From NCBI GenBank assembly GCA_002299965.1, contig DBOM01000018.1, forward strand, positions 1 to 18,506: DNA of 18,506 bases, written 5' to 3'. The position numbers and the translations under genes were made by a program. Below the pieces are notes generated by a model. That model made no database searches, was not told the DNA's origin, and was given only the letters and a program-made list of their open reading frames with translations. Shown in pieces: positions 5,850-12,267 of the stretch. Origin of the DNA: Caldiserica bacterium UBA646 (GTDB taxonomy: Bacteria; Caldisericota; Caldisericia; Caldisericales; Caldisericaceae). Position 1 is the first letter of the stretch. Every line of letters begins with the position of its first letter.

Positions 5850-6971
5850 ATGCAAAGTCTTGTCCTAAACTTATTTAGACAAAGTGGATTTTACAGTATT
5901 ACCTGGGGAGAAGTACTAATGATCGGGGTAGGATTATTCTTAATTTACCTTGCAATTTTTAAAAAGGCAGAGCCACTTCTTCTCCTTCCAATCGGTTTTG
6001 GTTGTATATTATCAAATCTTCCCTTGGGTGCTGCTTTACTGGAAAAAGGAGGATTCTTTGAATTAATAAACACTTATTTAATACAAACGGAAATTATACC
6101 AGTTTTAATATTCTTAGGTGTCGGCGCTCTTACAGATTTTGGTCCTTTGATTGCAAATCCAATAACTTTATTGATAGGGGCTTCAGCACAAATTGGAATT
6201 TTTATCACATTTTTTATCGCAAGCATGCTAAATTTTAGCCTCATGGAAGCAGGAGCAATAGGAATCATTGGAGGAGCTACTGGGCCAGCAACAATATATA
6301 CTACAATTAAACTTGCTCCTCACCTGTTAGGTCCAATTGCTGTCGCAGCGTATATGTATATGGCACTCATTCCAATCATTCAACCTCCAATTATGCGATT
6401 GCTCACTACAAAAAAGGAAAGAAGCGTTGTAATGGAACAGCTACGACCTGTTTCCAGAATTGAAAAAATTCTTTTTCCTATTTTTATATCGATCATAATT
6501 GCCATGATTATTCCAGAAGCTTCTTTGTTAATTGGAATGTTTATGTTGGGTAATCTTCTCAGAGAAAGTGGAGTTACTGATAGGCTTGCAAAAACAGTTA
6601 GCAATCAATTTATGGACGTTCTCGTAATTCTTATTGCAACTGCTATCGGTGCCACAATGCAGGCAGATAAATTTTTAACAAAAGGAACTCTTATTATTAT
6701 TGGTCTTGGAATCGTTGCTTTTGTTACAAGTACGATAGGGGGTTTACTCTTTGCCAAACTTTTGTATTATTTCACGAAGGGCAAGGTCAATCCCCTCATT
6801 GGATCCGCTGGAGTATCTGCCGTACCAATGGCAGCAAGGATTTCTCAAAGAGTAGGGCAGGAAGAAAATCCTGGCAATTTTTTGCTTATGCATGCAATGG
6901 GTCCAAATATCGCCGGGGCAATCGGAGCAATAGTTGCAGCAGGAATAATGATTACTTTGCTTGCAAGATAA
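5850..6971 (+). CDS. mmdB: Sodium-pumping decarboxylase beta subunit (OadB/MmdB family), essential Asp replaced
   Basis: This 373-residue polytopic membrane protein decarboxylates carboxybiotin on MmdC and couples it to sodium export. Its length matches family members. The first half has GVGALTDFGPLIANP (91-104) and GIIGGATGPATIY (138-150); later come AVAAYMYMALIPIIQPPIMR (164-183) and NPLIGSAGVSAVPMAAR (314-330). With a constant offset of 59 from Klebsiella OadB, the functional residues Tyr229, Asn373, Gly377, Ser382 and Arg389 match Tyr170, Asn314, Gly318, Ser323 and Arg330. The essential Asp203, however, is Thr144 (ACT at 6279-6281). The subunit is otherwise intact, so altered ion coupling is possible. 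AGAGG precedes the ATG; the operon ends at a strong terminator. Confidence 0.93.
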   Translation: MQSLVLNLFRQSGFYSITWGEVLMIGVGLFLIYLAIFKKAEPLLLLPIGFGCILSNLPLGAALLEKGGFFELINTYLIQTEIIPVLIFLGVGALTDFGPLIANPITLLIGASAQIGIFITFFIASMLNFSLMEAGAIGIIGGATGPATIYTTIKLAPHLLGPIAVAAYMYMALIPIIQPPIMRLLTTKKERSVVMEQLRPVSRIEKILFPIFISIIIAMIIPEASLLIGMFMLGNLLRESGVTDRLAKTVSNQFMDVLVILIATAIGATMQADKFLTKGTLIIIGLGIVAFVTSTIGGLLFAKLLYYFTKGKVNPLIGSAGVSAVPMAARISQRVGQEENPGNFLLMHAMGPNIAGAIGAIVAAGIMITLLAR

Positions 6972-6986
6972 CAGAATATTCATCCT

Positions 6987-7038
6987 AAAAATAGGGCTCG
7001 CTAGACATATTGTTAAATGTAGTGAACCCTATTTTTTT
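6987..7038 (+). terminator. Terminator of the mmd operon
   Basis: Arms AAAAATAGGG (6987-6996) and CCCTATTTTT (7027-7036) pair perfectly over ten bases, with further partial pairing inside and a run of seven T. It follows mmdB by 15 bases. Confidence 0.85.
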
Positions 7039-7091
7039 ATTTCAGCGGCTTATCGCAAGAATAAAATTATTAAATTAACAATATTTAGCCT

Positions 7092-7120
7092 TTGACACAG
7101 TGTTATCACTACAATATAGC
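7092..7120 (+). promoter_or_regulatory. Isolated rightward promoter-like sequence between two terminators
   Basis: A perfect TTGACA (7092-7097), 17 bases and TATAGC (7115-7120). A transcript would start near 7127 and meet the bidirectional palindrome at 7145-7172, giving an RNA of only about 45 bases. The spacer includes the short repeat AGTG-TTAT-CACT. It may be chance in AT-rich DNA. Confidence 0.3.
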
Positions 7121-7142
7121 TCAAGTAAGCAAATGATAAAAT

Positions 7143-7173
7143 AAAAAAGGGCGCAAATATTTGCGCCCTTTTA
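7143..7173 (-). terminator. Terminator of the fdrA-cyclase operon (bidirectional palindrome)
   Basis: GGGCGCAAATATTTGCGCCC at 7149-7168 is a perfect palindrome flanked by A-runs and T-runs on both sides, 31 bases past the cyclase stop codon. It can work in both directions. Confidence 0.85.
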
Positions 7174-7203
7174 GGATTGAACCGTTAATGCAATTAGTTA
7201 TTT

Positions 7204-8022
7204 TTATTCTGATGCTTCCCACCCAACAATTCTGCACCAGGCAGAAGACATCTCAATTCCTTTTACAATGAATGCACCTAAATATGCTCTCTTATTATTC
7301 AATTCATCAATTTCCCCACCAAGATTCTCTGCGTGAACCAAACGCTTTGGAAAAAGTTTTAAGTGCATGATCTGGTAGTAAATTTCTGATGGGAACATTT
7401 CTTCCCAGCTCTTTCCATATTTTTCTTTTAACTTTTTTTCTGCTTCCTTAAATAGTCCAGGATGCCAATCTTTCAAAATAGTATTCATAGGATGATCTGC
7501 GCTGCCACAATCAACGCCAATCCATTTAAATTTCATATCCAATGCCCAATCTGCAAATTCAGGACTTGGCCCGGGATGTTTAACCATATAACGCACCTCA
7601 TCAGATGCCGGTTGATCCCATGCATAACGATGATATCCGGTATTGATAATAAGAATATCGCCTTTTCTGATATCAGCTTTTTTCATCAGCATTTCTGGGG
7701 TATATAAATCATAATCTCCTACCTCGTCCGAAATATCTACTACTACTCCAGGTCCTACCCATTCATTAAGAGGCACTTTACCAATTGGGCGACCAGAACT
7801 AAAGAAATGGATTTCACCATCCATATGTGTACCTACATGGTTGCTCGAAGTAATAATCTGCCCATTTGCACCTTTCCCCATATGTGCACCTGCTATTCTT
7901 TTAAAATACTGTATACCAAGCGGCATATAACTTGGCCACGGTGGAGTATGAATGCTAAGAGGCTGTGTTAAATCATACATTTTTGCTTCGGCTAATAATT
8001 TGATAAATTCTTCTTTGTTCAT
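7204..8022 (-). CDS. Cyclase family protein (kynurenine formamidase/isatin hydrolase-like metal hydrolase)
   Basis: This 272-residue protein belongs to the cyclase family (PF04199) of metal-dependent amide hydrolases, which includes kynurenine formamidase and isatin hydrolase. It begins with the typical YDLTQPLSIHTPPWP (16-30) and carries the metal site NHVGTHMDGEIHF: His62, His66, Asp68 and His72. The usual Pro of HxDxPxH is missing. DILIINTGYHRYAW and WIGVDCGSADHP lie in the middle. A good ribosome binding site (AGGAGAG) precedes the ATG, which lies 23 bases after the small gene ending at 8046. It is the last gene of the operon. The partners FdrA and DUF2877 suggest a substrate with a ureido, carbamoyl or cyclic imide group; this is inference, and no tryptophan genes are present to support kynurenine. 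Confidence 0.88.
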   Translation of the reverse strand: MNKEEFIKLLAEAKMYDLTQPLSIHTPPWPSYMPLGIQYFKRIAGAHMGKGANGQIITSSNHVGTHMDGEIHFFSSGRPIGKVPLNEWVGPGVVVDISDEVGDYDLYTPEMLMKKADIRKGDILIINTGYHRYAWDQPASDEVRYMVKHPGPSPEFADWALDMKFKWIGVDCGSADHPMNTILKDWHPGLFKEAEKKLKEKYGKSWEEMFPSEIYYQIMHLKLFPKRLVHAENLGGEIDELNNKRAYLGAFIVKGIEMSSAWCRIVGWEASE

Positions 8023-8045
8023 TTTTTTTCTCTCCTTTTATTATT

Positions 8046-8225
8046 TTATTTTGAGCCTAATAACTTCTGAAGGGCATCTCTCGTTTCATCATCTGTAGCT
8101 GCAGACGGTCTCCAGTCAACCTGAATAACTTTGACTCCTACATCTTCTAAACTTTCTTTAAAAGAAACAAGGCCAATATTAATTACTTGTAATTCCTGCT
8201 TAAAAAGATCTGAAATTTTCCTCAT
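8046..8225 (-). CDS. Small FdrA-associated protein resembling the N-terminus of AllG/DUF1116
   Basis: This 59-residue ORF starts at an ATG overlapping the fdrA stop (ATGA, 8225-8222) and is preceded by GGAGGTG within the end of fdrA. It reads MRKISDLFKQELQVINIGL at the N-terminus and has VKVIQVDWRPSA at 31-42. From memory, DUF1116 proteins such as AllG (YlbE) begin with the same pattern: an LF-x-Q-x-L-x-VIN-x-GL stretch, then SF, then VDWRP. Short stand-alone versions are sometimes annotated as 'FdrA domain protein'. No frame downstream continues into the remaining DUF1116 domain; the cyclase comes next. Tight coupling to fdrA suggests a subunit that binds FdrA in equal amounts. Its function is unknown. 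Confidence 0.75.
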   Translation of the reverse strand: MRKISDLFKQELQVINIGLVSFKESLEDVGVKVIQVDWRPSAATDDETRDALQKLLGSK

Positions 8226-9799
8226 TTCACACCTCCAATGTTTTTGACAATATATGAGGCAAGTTTTGATGCAGCAGCATTAGATGGCATAATAAGCGCC
8301 CCAGCATCCTCAAGTTGCTGTTTTACTTTTCCTCTTCCCTGGGGATCTTTATCTGTTCCTGTAATAGTGCACACGAATGTAATATTTCTACCATCTGCTT
8401 CTGCACTCTTTTTCGCTTGTTTAATAATTGGATTTAATTCATCACCTGGCTTCATATTAGAACCATATCCTAACACAACATCGAGGAGTATCACTGCGAC
8501 TTCTTTATCATTTGCCTCCTCAAGAATTTTCTTGTTACGCAAGGTAAAATCAATCATAGGATGAGGACGTCCAACTGTAAATTCATCCTCTCCTAAATCA
8601 ACAAATGTGTTCTCTTTGCTGCGCCATGAATCCTCCAGCTTGAATTGTGGATTAAGCGGGGCATTGCCGTAAACTTCCCCTATAATTGTACGAGATATAA
8701 GCATTGCCTCGTCACAAAGTGTTCCTCCGGTATAAAGACCTCTTACGAACTTTTGGGTAGCTGTTTTATTTTTTGATTCTTTTTCAGCAAGATTTAAAAG
8801 CTCCTTCTCCCTTTCCTCTAACAATTGTTTAAATTCATCCATTGATTTTCCTTTAGAAAGAGAGGATGCTATAAGACCAGCTTCTTCAAGAGTGTTTGCT
8901 GGAATCGCTCCTGCTTCCTCAACTACTTTTGGGTCGCCACCAAGAAAAATTCCAACAACAGGTTTTTTTATCTCTGTCTTAATAAGAGATGCCACTTTTT
9001 TTAATACTTCAGGGTGAGGTGGCTTAGAAACGAGTGCTATGTATTTTGTTTCAGGGTCTTCTTCCAGTGCTTTAATTCCTTCAATGAACATAATCCCGCC
9101 GACATCTTTTTTAACATCTCTTCCGCCAGTTCCTATGGCTTGAGATATTCCAGCTCCCTCGTTCGAAATGACAGCACTTACTTCCTGAAGTCCAGTACCA
9201 GAAGCAGCAACTATACCAATGTCTCCACGATTAACCACATTTGCAAAACATAGTGGAGCTCCATTGATAATTGCAGTACCGCAATCAGGACCCATAACTA
9301 AAAGACCATGCTCTTTTCCGTATTGTTTTAACTCAATTTCTGTTTCAATTGTTACATTGTCTGAGAACAGCATTACGTGCAGGCCTTTCTTAAGAGCTTT
9401 CATGGCTTCATCGCCTGCATATTTCCCCGCCAGCGAAATAATAACCATATTTGCATCAGGCAGAAAATCCACAGCACCTTCAAGACTTTTTGGCATATAC
9501 TCGCCAGTTTCCTGCATTTTTGAATGCCTTGATGTAAGAAGTTCCTTTGCTTTCTGAATTGCTGCATCACATGTTGCCTCATCCTTTGCTTTAACTGCTA
9601 TCAACAAATCTGAATCTATTGCATTCTTAAACATATCGAGAAGAATCCCGGATGTCTCAAGAATTGATTTATTTTGCTCGGTTCCCATTACAACAGCAGC
9701 ATCTTCTACCCCTTCCAGCGCTAACACGTCCCTTGCAACAAGCATAAGCGTAACAGAATCATAATATTCCCCTTCTTTAAGAATCCCTTTTACTGCCAT
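8222..9799 (-). CDS. fdrA: FdrA (AllF-like), acyl-CoA synthetase-fold subunit
   Basis: This 525-residue protein resembles succinyl-CoA synthetase alpha and beta folds joined in one chain. It has a Rossmann/flavodoxin-like region with MGPDCGTAII (169-178), GDIGIVAASGTGLQEVSAVI (192-211) and GISQAIGTGGRDV (217-229). A second part begins near 345 (RGLYTGGTLCDEAML) and includes VDLGEDEFTVGRPHPMIDF. The phosphohistidine loop of true synthetases is not seen. In E. coli FdrA (AllF), AllG and AllH together make oxamate carbamoyltransferase, which splits oxalurate with phosphate to oxamate and carbamoyl phosphate. Here the gene overlaps DUF2877 (AllH-like) by ten bases and the small AllG-like gene by four, so the three are translated together. 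No carbamate kinase or allantoin gene is in the window, so the substrate is open. Confidence 0.9.
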   Translation of the reverse strand: MAVKGILKEGEYYDSVTLMLVARDVLALEGVEDAAVVMGTEQNKSILETSGILLDMFKNAIDSDLLIAVKAKDEATCDAAIQKAKELLTSRHSKMQETGEYMPKSLEGAVDFLPDANMVIISLAGKYAGDEAMKALKKGLHVMLFSDNVTIETEIELKQYGKEHGLLVMGPDCGTAIINGAPLCFANVVNRGDIGIVAASGTGLQEVSAVISNEGAGISQAIGTGGRDVKKDVGGIMFIEGIKALEEDPETKYIALVSKPPHPEVLKKVASLIKTEIKKPVVGIFLGGDPKVVEEAGAIPANTLEEAGLIASSLSKGKSMDEFKQLLEEREKELLNLAEKESKNKTATQKFVRGLYTGGTLCDEAMLISRTIIGEVYGNAPLNPQFKLEDSWRSKENTFVDLGEDEFTVGRPHPMIDFTLRNKKILEEANDKEVAVILLDVVLGYGSNMKPGDELNPIIKQAKKSAEADGRNITFVCTITGTDKDPQGRGKVKQQLEDAGALIMPSNAAASKLASYIVKNIGGVK

Positions 9800-10662
9800 A
9801 TTAATACACCTCCATTTGTAGATTTTTTAAATACCTCTTTGCTCGCCAGGATAAATCCTGTCCCAATATCTGCGCCAGATGTTTCTCCAATGGCAAGTAA
9901 TTGCATAGTAGCATTAATAACTGATTCCTTATCTTGAAAAAATGCATGAATAAGATTTTTAAACCGTTCGAAAAATTCTCCCTTAGCGGAAAAATACAAA
10001 AATGTATCGGAAATAACATTTTTACTCCTTGCAAGACGATATATTTCCTCGCGTATGTGAGCAGTAGAATAACCTGTCAAAAGCTGATATACATATATAG
10101 CAAGGAGCATGCCGCTAATGAGGTCGTCGCCTTGAGGAGTAAAACCAAGACCTATCCCCTTCAGTTTACTTACAGAAGATAGTTTGCCGTTTAATATCTC
10201 GGTGGTTCCTACATCAAGTTGATTTCTTAAATTCTTTTCAAACGGAGTAATAAAGAAACTTTTTCGCCTGTCATCCAATAAAAATACACTACTCAATGGA
10301 TGTGCGTGTTTTATTAAAACTCTTTCAAAAATTTGTAACCCAGACAAAAAAGTTGTTTTCTTTGAAGCATCAAGCTTGACCGTAGAATCATACTTAGAGG
10401 CTCTGGGTAAAAATATTTTTGTATCATTCAAGATGAGTTCATCATTGATAATCTGTGCTTCTTTCAGATTTAAAAAATTAAATCCCTTTATAACGATATT
10501 GTTAGGCCCTCCACCAATATCTTCCGTCACAACGGATATAATACCACCAAAATATAAAAGATTGGCAACCCGTTCAAACGTTGAATGAACAGTAAAAACA
10601 GTGTCACACAAAGGAACACTGCTCCCTACCGAAACAATTTGTACCTGCGTTGCTATTACCAC
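9790..10662 (-). CDS. DUF2877 protein (AllH-like subunit)
   Basis: This 290-residue protein has the DUF2877 signatures GIGLGFTPQGDDLISGM (169-185) and, near the C-terminus, AIGETSGADIGTGFIL. AllH (YlbF) of E. coli, one of three subunits of oxamate carbamoyltransferase, belongs to this family; the GDD and GADxxTG motifs may bind metal or phosphate, which is inference. The start is a GTG at 10662, chosen because AGGGAGG lies five bases upstream. The gene overlaps fdrA by ten bases. A 28-base palindrome separates it from the GNAT-like gene upstream, so its level may differ from that of the first gene. Confidence 0.85.
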   Translation of the reverse strand: MVIATQVQIVSVGSSVPLCDTVFTVHSTFERVANLLYFGGIISVVTEDIGGGPNNIVIKGFNFLNLKEAQIINDELILNDTKIFLPRASKYDSTVKLDASKKTTFLSGLQIFERVLIKHAHPLSSVFLLDDRRKSFFITPFEKNLRNQLDVGTTEILNGKLSSVSKLKGIGLGFTPQGDDLISGMLLAIYVYQLLTGYSTAHIREEIYRLARSKNVISDTFLYFSAKGEFFERFKNLIHAFFQDKESVINATMQLLAIGETSGADIGTGFILASKEVFKKSTNGGVLIWQ

Positions 10663-10682
10663 TTTTGCCTCCCTAAAAATAA

Positions 10683-10710
10683 ACAGACCAAGAATTAATT
10701 CTTGGTCTGT
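10683..10710 (-). terminator. Perfect 28-base palindrome inside the operon, possible leaky terminator
   Basis: ACAGACCAAGAATT and its complement meet without a spacer. On the minus strand the hairpin is followed by TTTATTTTTA and then directly by the AGGGAGG ribosome binding site of the DUF2877 gene. It may stop part of the transcripts, protect the upstream mRNA, or bind a regulator. Confidence 0.65.
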
Positions 10711-10725
10711 AGTTCAACAACACTT

Positions 10726-11451
10726 TTATACGTTGGGCTCAGAAGGAATCTTAAAATTTTCAGCGGACCTTAAGAGATCTTCAGGCACTGGTGATTTAAA
10801 TGTAGTGCCGAGATAATCTTCAAGATATTTTTTAATCGAAGTGTCCCAGTATTTCTTTGTTACATAAAATACTTTTGCGCCACCTAATTCATGCTGATAT
10901 TCCGGCCACGGGTAAGATGGCTGTGCCATTCCAATTCCCCATCTCTTAAATCCATTATAACTTTCATATGTTGCCCAGAATTCATTTTGTTCAAGGACCT
11001 CAAAAGCATAGTAGCATTTTGCATAGTACATAGCAGCACCTGCTTTTACGCCTCTTTTAAATGCCATTGTATGAAGACTTATATTAATATCTTCGTCCAT
11101 AATTCTTCCATTTGCTATTGCAGCAAGTTCTCCGTCAACTATGCCAACAAACACGTATGGATCTTTTAGTCTGTTACGATACCAACCCAAAATCTCTGCA
11201 TACACTCTCGCGCCTACAATGTCATAAAAATCATGATCCACATCCATGAACTTTTTAATAAATGGCAGGAGAGCAGGAACTTCTTCTTTTTTCATCTGCC
11301 GTATCACCAATTTTGCCCCGTTTTTTAGCTCAAGATACATTGGAGTCCATGGTTTTAAATCCATTGGTGGTGGACTTAATAAAGGTTCTAATTCTTCAAC
11401 CTTAAAGATAATTTCATTCTGTGATACTCGTTCTGGTGGTTGTTTTTTCAT
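10726..11451 (-). CDS. GNAT-fold acetyltransferase-like protein, first gene of the fdrA operon
   Basis: This 241-residue protein looks like a GNAT N-acetyltransferase. LVIRQMKKEEVPALLPFIKK (48-67) is the usual first strand and helix; PYVFVGIVDGELAAIANGRI (98-117) is the central hairpin; ISLHTMAFKRGVKAGAAMYY (124-143) matches the acetyl-CoA-binding strand and loop; ATYESYNGFKRWGIGMAQ (160-177) matches the last motif. The first 45 residues are proline-rich and unlike the usual fold. The start at 11451 is set by AAGGAGGATTTTATG; an upstream in-frame ATG at 11505 lies within the -35 box and is rejected. It may acetylate the pathway substrate or just use the fold; no substrate is evident, and its link with FdrA is known to me only from this operon. 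Confidence 0.75.
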   Translation of the reverse strand: MKKQPPERVSQNEIIFKVEELEPLLSPPPMDLKPWTPMYLELKNGAKLVIRQMKKEEVPALLPFIKKFMDVDHDFYDIVGARVYAEILGWYRNRLKDPYVFVGIVDGELAAIANGRIMDEDINISLHTMAFKRGVKAGAAMYYAKCYYAFEVLEQNEFWATYESYNGFKRWGIGMAQPSYPWPEYQHELGGAKVFYVTKKYWDTSIKKYLEDYLGTTFKSPVPEDLLRSAENFKIPSEPNV

Positions 11452-11482
11452 AAAATCCTCCTTGTTTAAAATATGATGTTTA

Positions 11483-11510
11483 ATAATAGCAATTTTGCAA
11501 TTCATGTCAA
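11483..11510 (-). promoter_or_regulatory. Promoter of the GNAT-DUF2877-fdrA-cyclase operon
   Basis: TTGACA (11510-11505), a 16-base spacer and TATTAT (11488-11483) on the minus strand, 32 bases before the ATG. The spacer contains the direct repeat AATTGC-AA-AATTGC. Confidence 0.78.
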
Positions 11511-11595
11511 GTGTTTACCCGTATATTTGCTGTATTTTAAAATTCGAGCAAGCCCATATTAGACGAAGTAAATAACAGACAATAGGCAATGAGAA

Positions 11596-11623
11596 TTGAC
11601 AGAATTTTATATAAAATTATAAT
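11596..11623 (+). promoter_or_regulatory. Promoter of plsY-rlmN
   Basis: Consensus TTGACA (11596-11601), 16 bases and consensus TATAAT (11618-11623). A start-stop ATG-TAA (11639-11644) follows the strong AAGGAGAAAGG, just before the plsY ATG at 11650. Confidence 0.82.
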
Positions 11624-11649
11624 AAGCAAGGAGAAAGGATGTAAATAAG

Positions 11650-12267
11650 ATGGCAAAAATAGTGTTATTAAGCATAATTGCTTACTTGCTTGGTTCTATA
11701 CCTAATGGGTATATTATATGTAAAAAATTTTACCGCATTGATATCACTAAGTACGGCAGCAAAAACATTGGAATGACAAATGTACAGCGGGTAGTAGGGA
11801 ATAAAGCGGCTGTTGCCGTGTTTCTATTAGATTTTGCAAAAGGTTTTTTGGCAGTGATCATAGGAAAATATTTTTTGAAATCTCCTTCCCTCGCAATAAC
11901 CTTAGGGATTATGGCTATAATAGGGCATGATTATTCTCTTTTTATGCCTCACTTTAAAGGAGGAAAGGGAGTAGCAACTGCATATGGCGTCATCGGTGCC
12001 ATATCGGTCTACACTGGATTATTGTCCGGAGGCGTATTTTTCCTTATAATATTCCTGACACGATATGTTTCACTGGCTTCGATTGTTTCTGTCTGCTTCT
12101 TTCCTATATTTCTCATCCTGTTCCACGCCGACAAAACGATTATCTTGTCTAGTTTAATAATTGTATTACTCGTCAAAATTTCACACCGCGAAAACATTAA
12201 AAGGCTTTTAAAAGGAAATGAACGTAAAATTGGAGAAAAAGTAGAGTTTGATAAGGATAAAAATTGA
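11650..12267 (+). CDS. plsY: Acyl-phosphate--glycerol-3-phosphate acyltransferase
   Basis: This 205-residue inner-membrane enzyme transfers an acyl group from acyl phosphate to glycerol-3-phosphate, the first step of phospholipid synthesis. It is mostly hydrophobic with about five membrane segments. The family motifs are present: LLGSIPNGYIICK (14-26), KYGSKNIGMTNVQRVVG (36-52), and HFKGGKGVATAYG (about 102-114). The C-terminus is basic (HRENIKRLLKGNERK). AAGGAG lies some 17 bases before the ATG, further than usual, with an ATG-TAA pair between them. The stop overlaps the TTG start of rlmN. The acyl-phosphate maker PlsX is not in the window. Confidence 0.95.
   Translation: MAKIVLLSIIAYLLGSIPNGYIICKKFYRIDITKYGSKNIGMTNVQRVVGNKAAVAVFLLDFAKGFLAVIIGKYFLKSPSLAITLGIMAIIGHDYSLFMPHFKGGKGVATAYGVIGAISVYTGLLSGGVFFLIIFLTRYVSLASIVSVCFFPIFLILFHADKTIILSSLIIVLLVKISHRENIKRLLKGNERKIGEKVEFDKDKN

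Noticed and set aside
5850..6971. Treating mmdB as a pseudogene because of the missing Asp
   Set aside because: The frame is intact and the other five known functional residues are conserved, so the change looks like divergence rather than decay.
7204..8022. Assigning the cyclase-family gene as kynurenine formamidase (kynB)
   Set aside because: No tryptophan-degradation genes are nearby and the HxDxPxH proline is absent; the FdrA context points elsewhere.
8238..8564. 108-codon open frame antisense to fdrA
   Set aside because: It lies within a well-identified gene, has no ribosome site, and its sequence resembles no family; it follows from the codon pattern of the sense gene.
11452..11505. 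Upstream in-frame ATG that would lengthen the GNAT-like protein by 18 residues
   Set aside because: It lies in the -35 box of the operon promoter, while the ATG at 11451 has a perfect GGAGG at the right distance.
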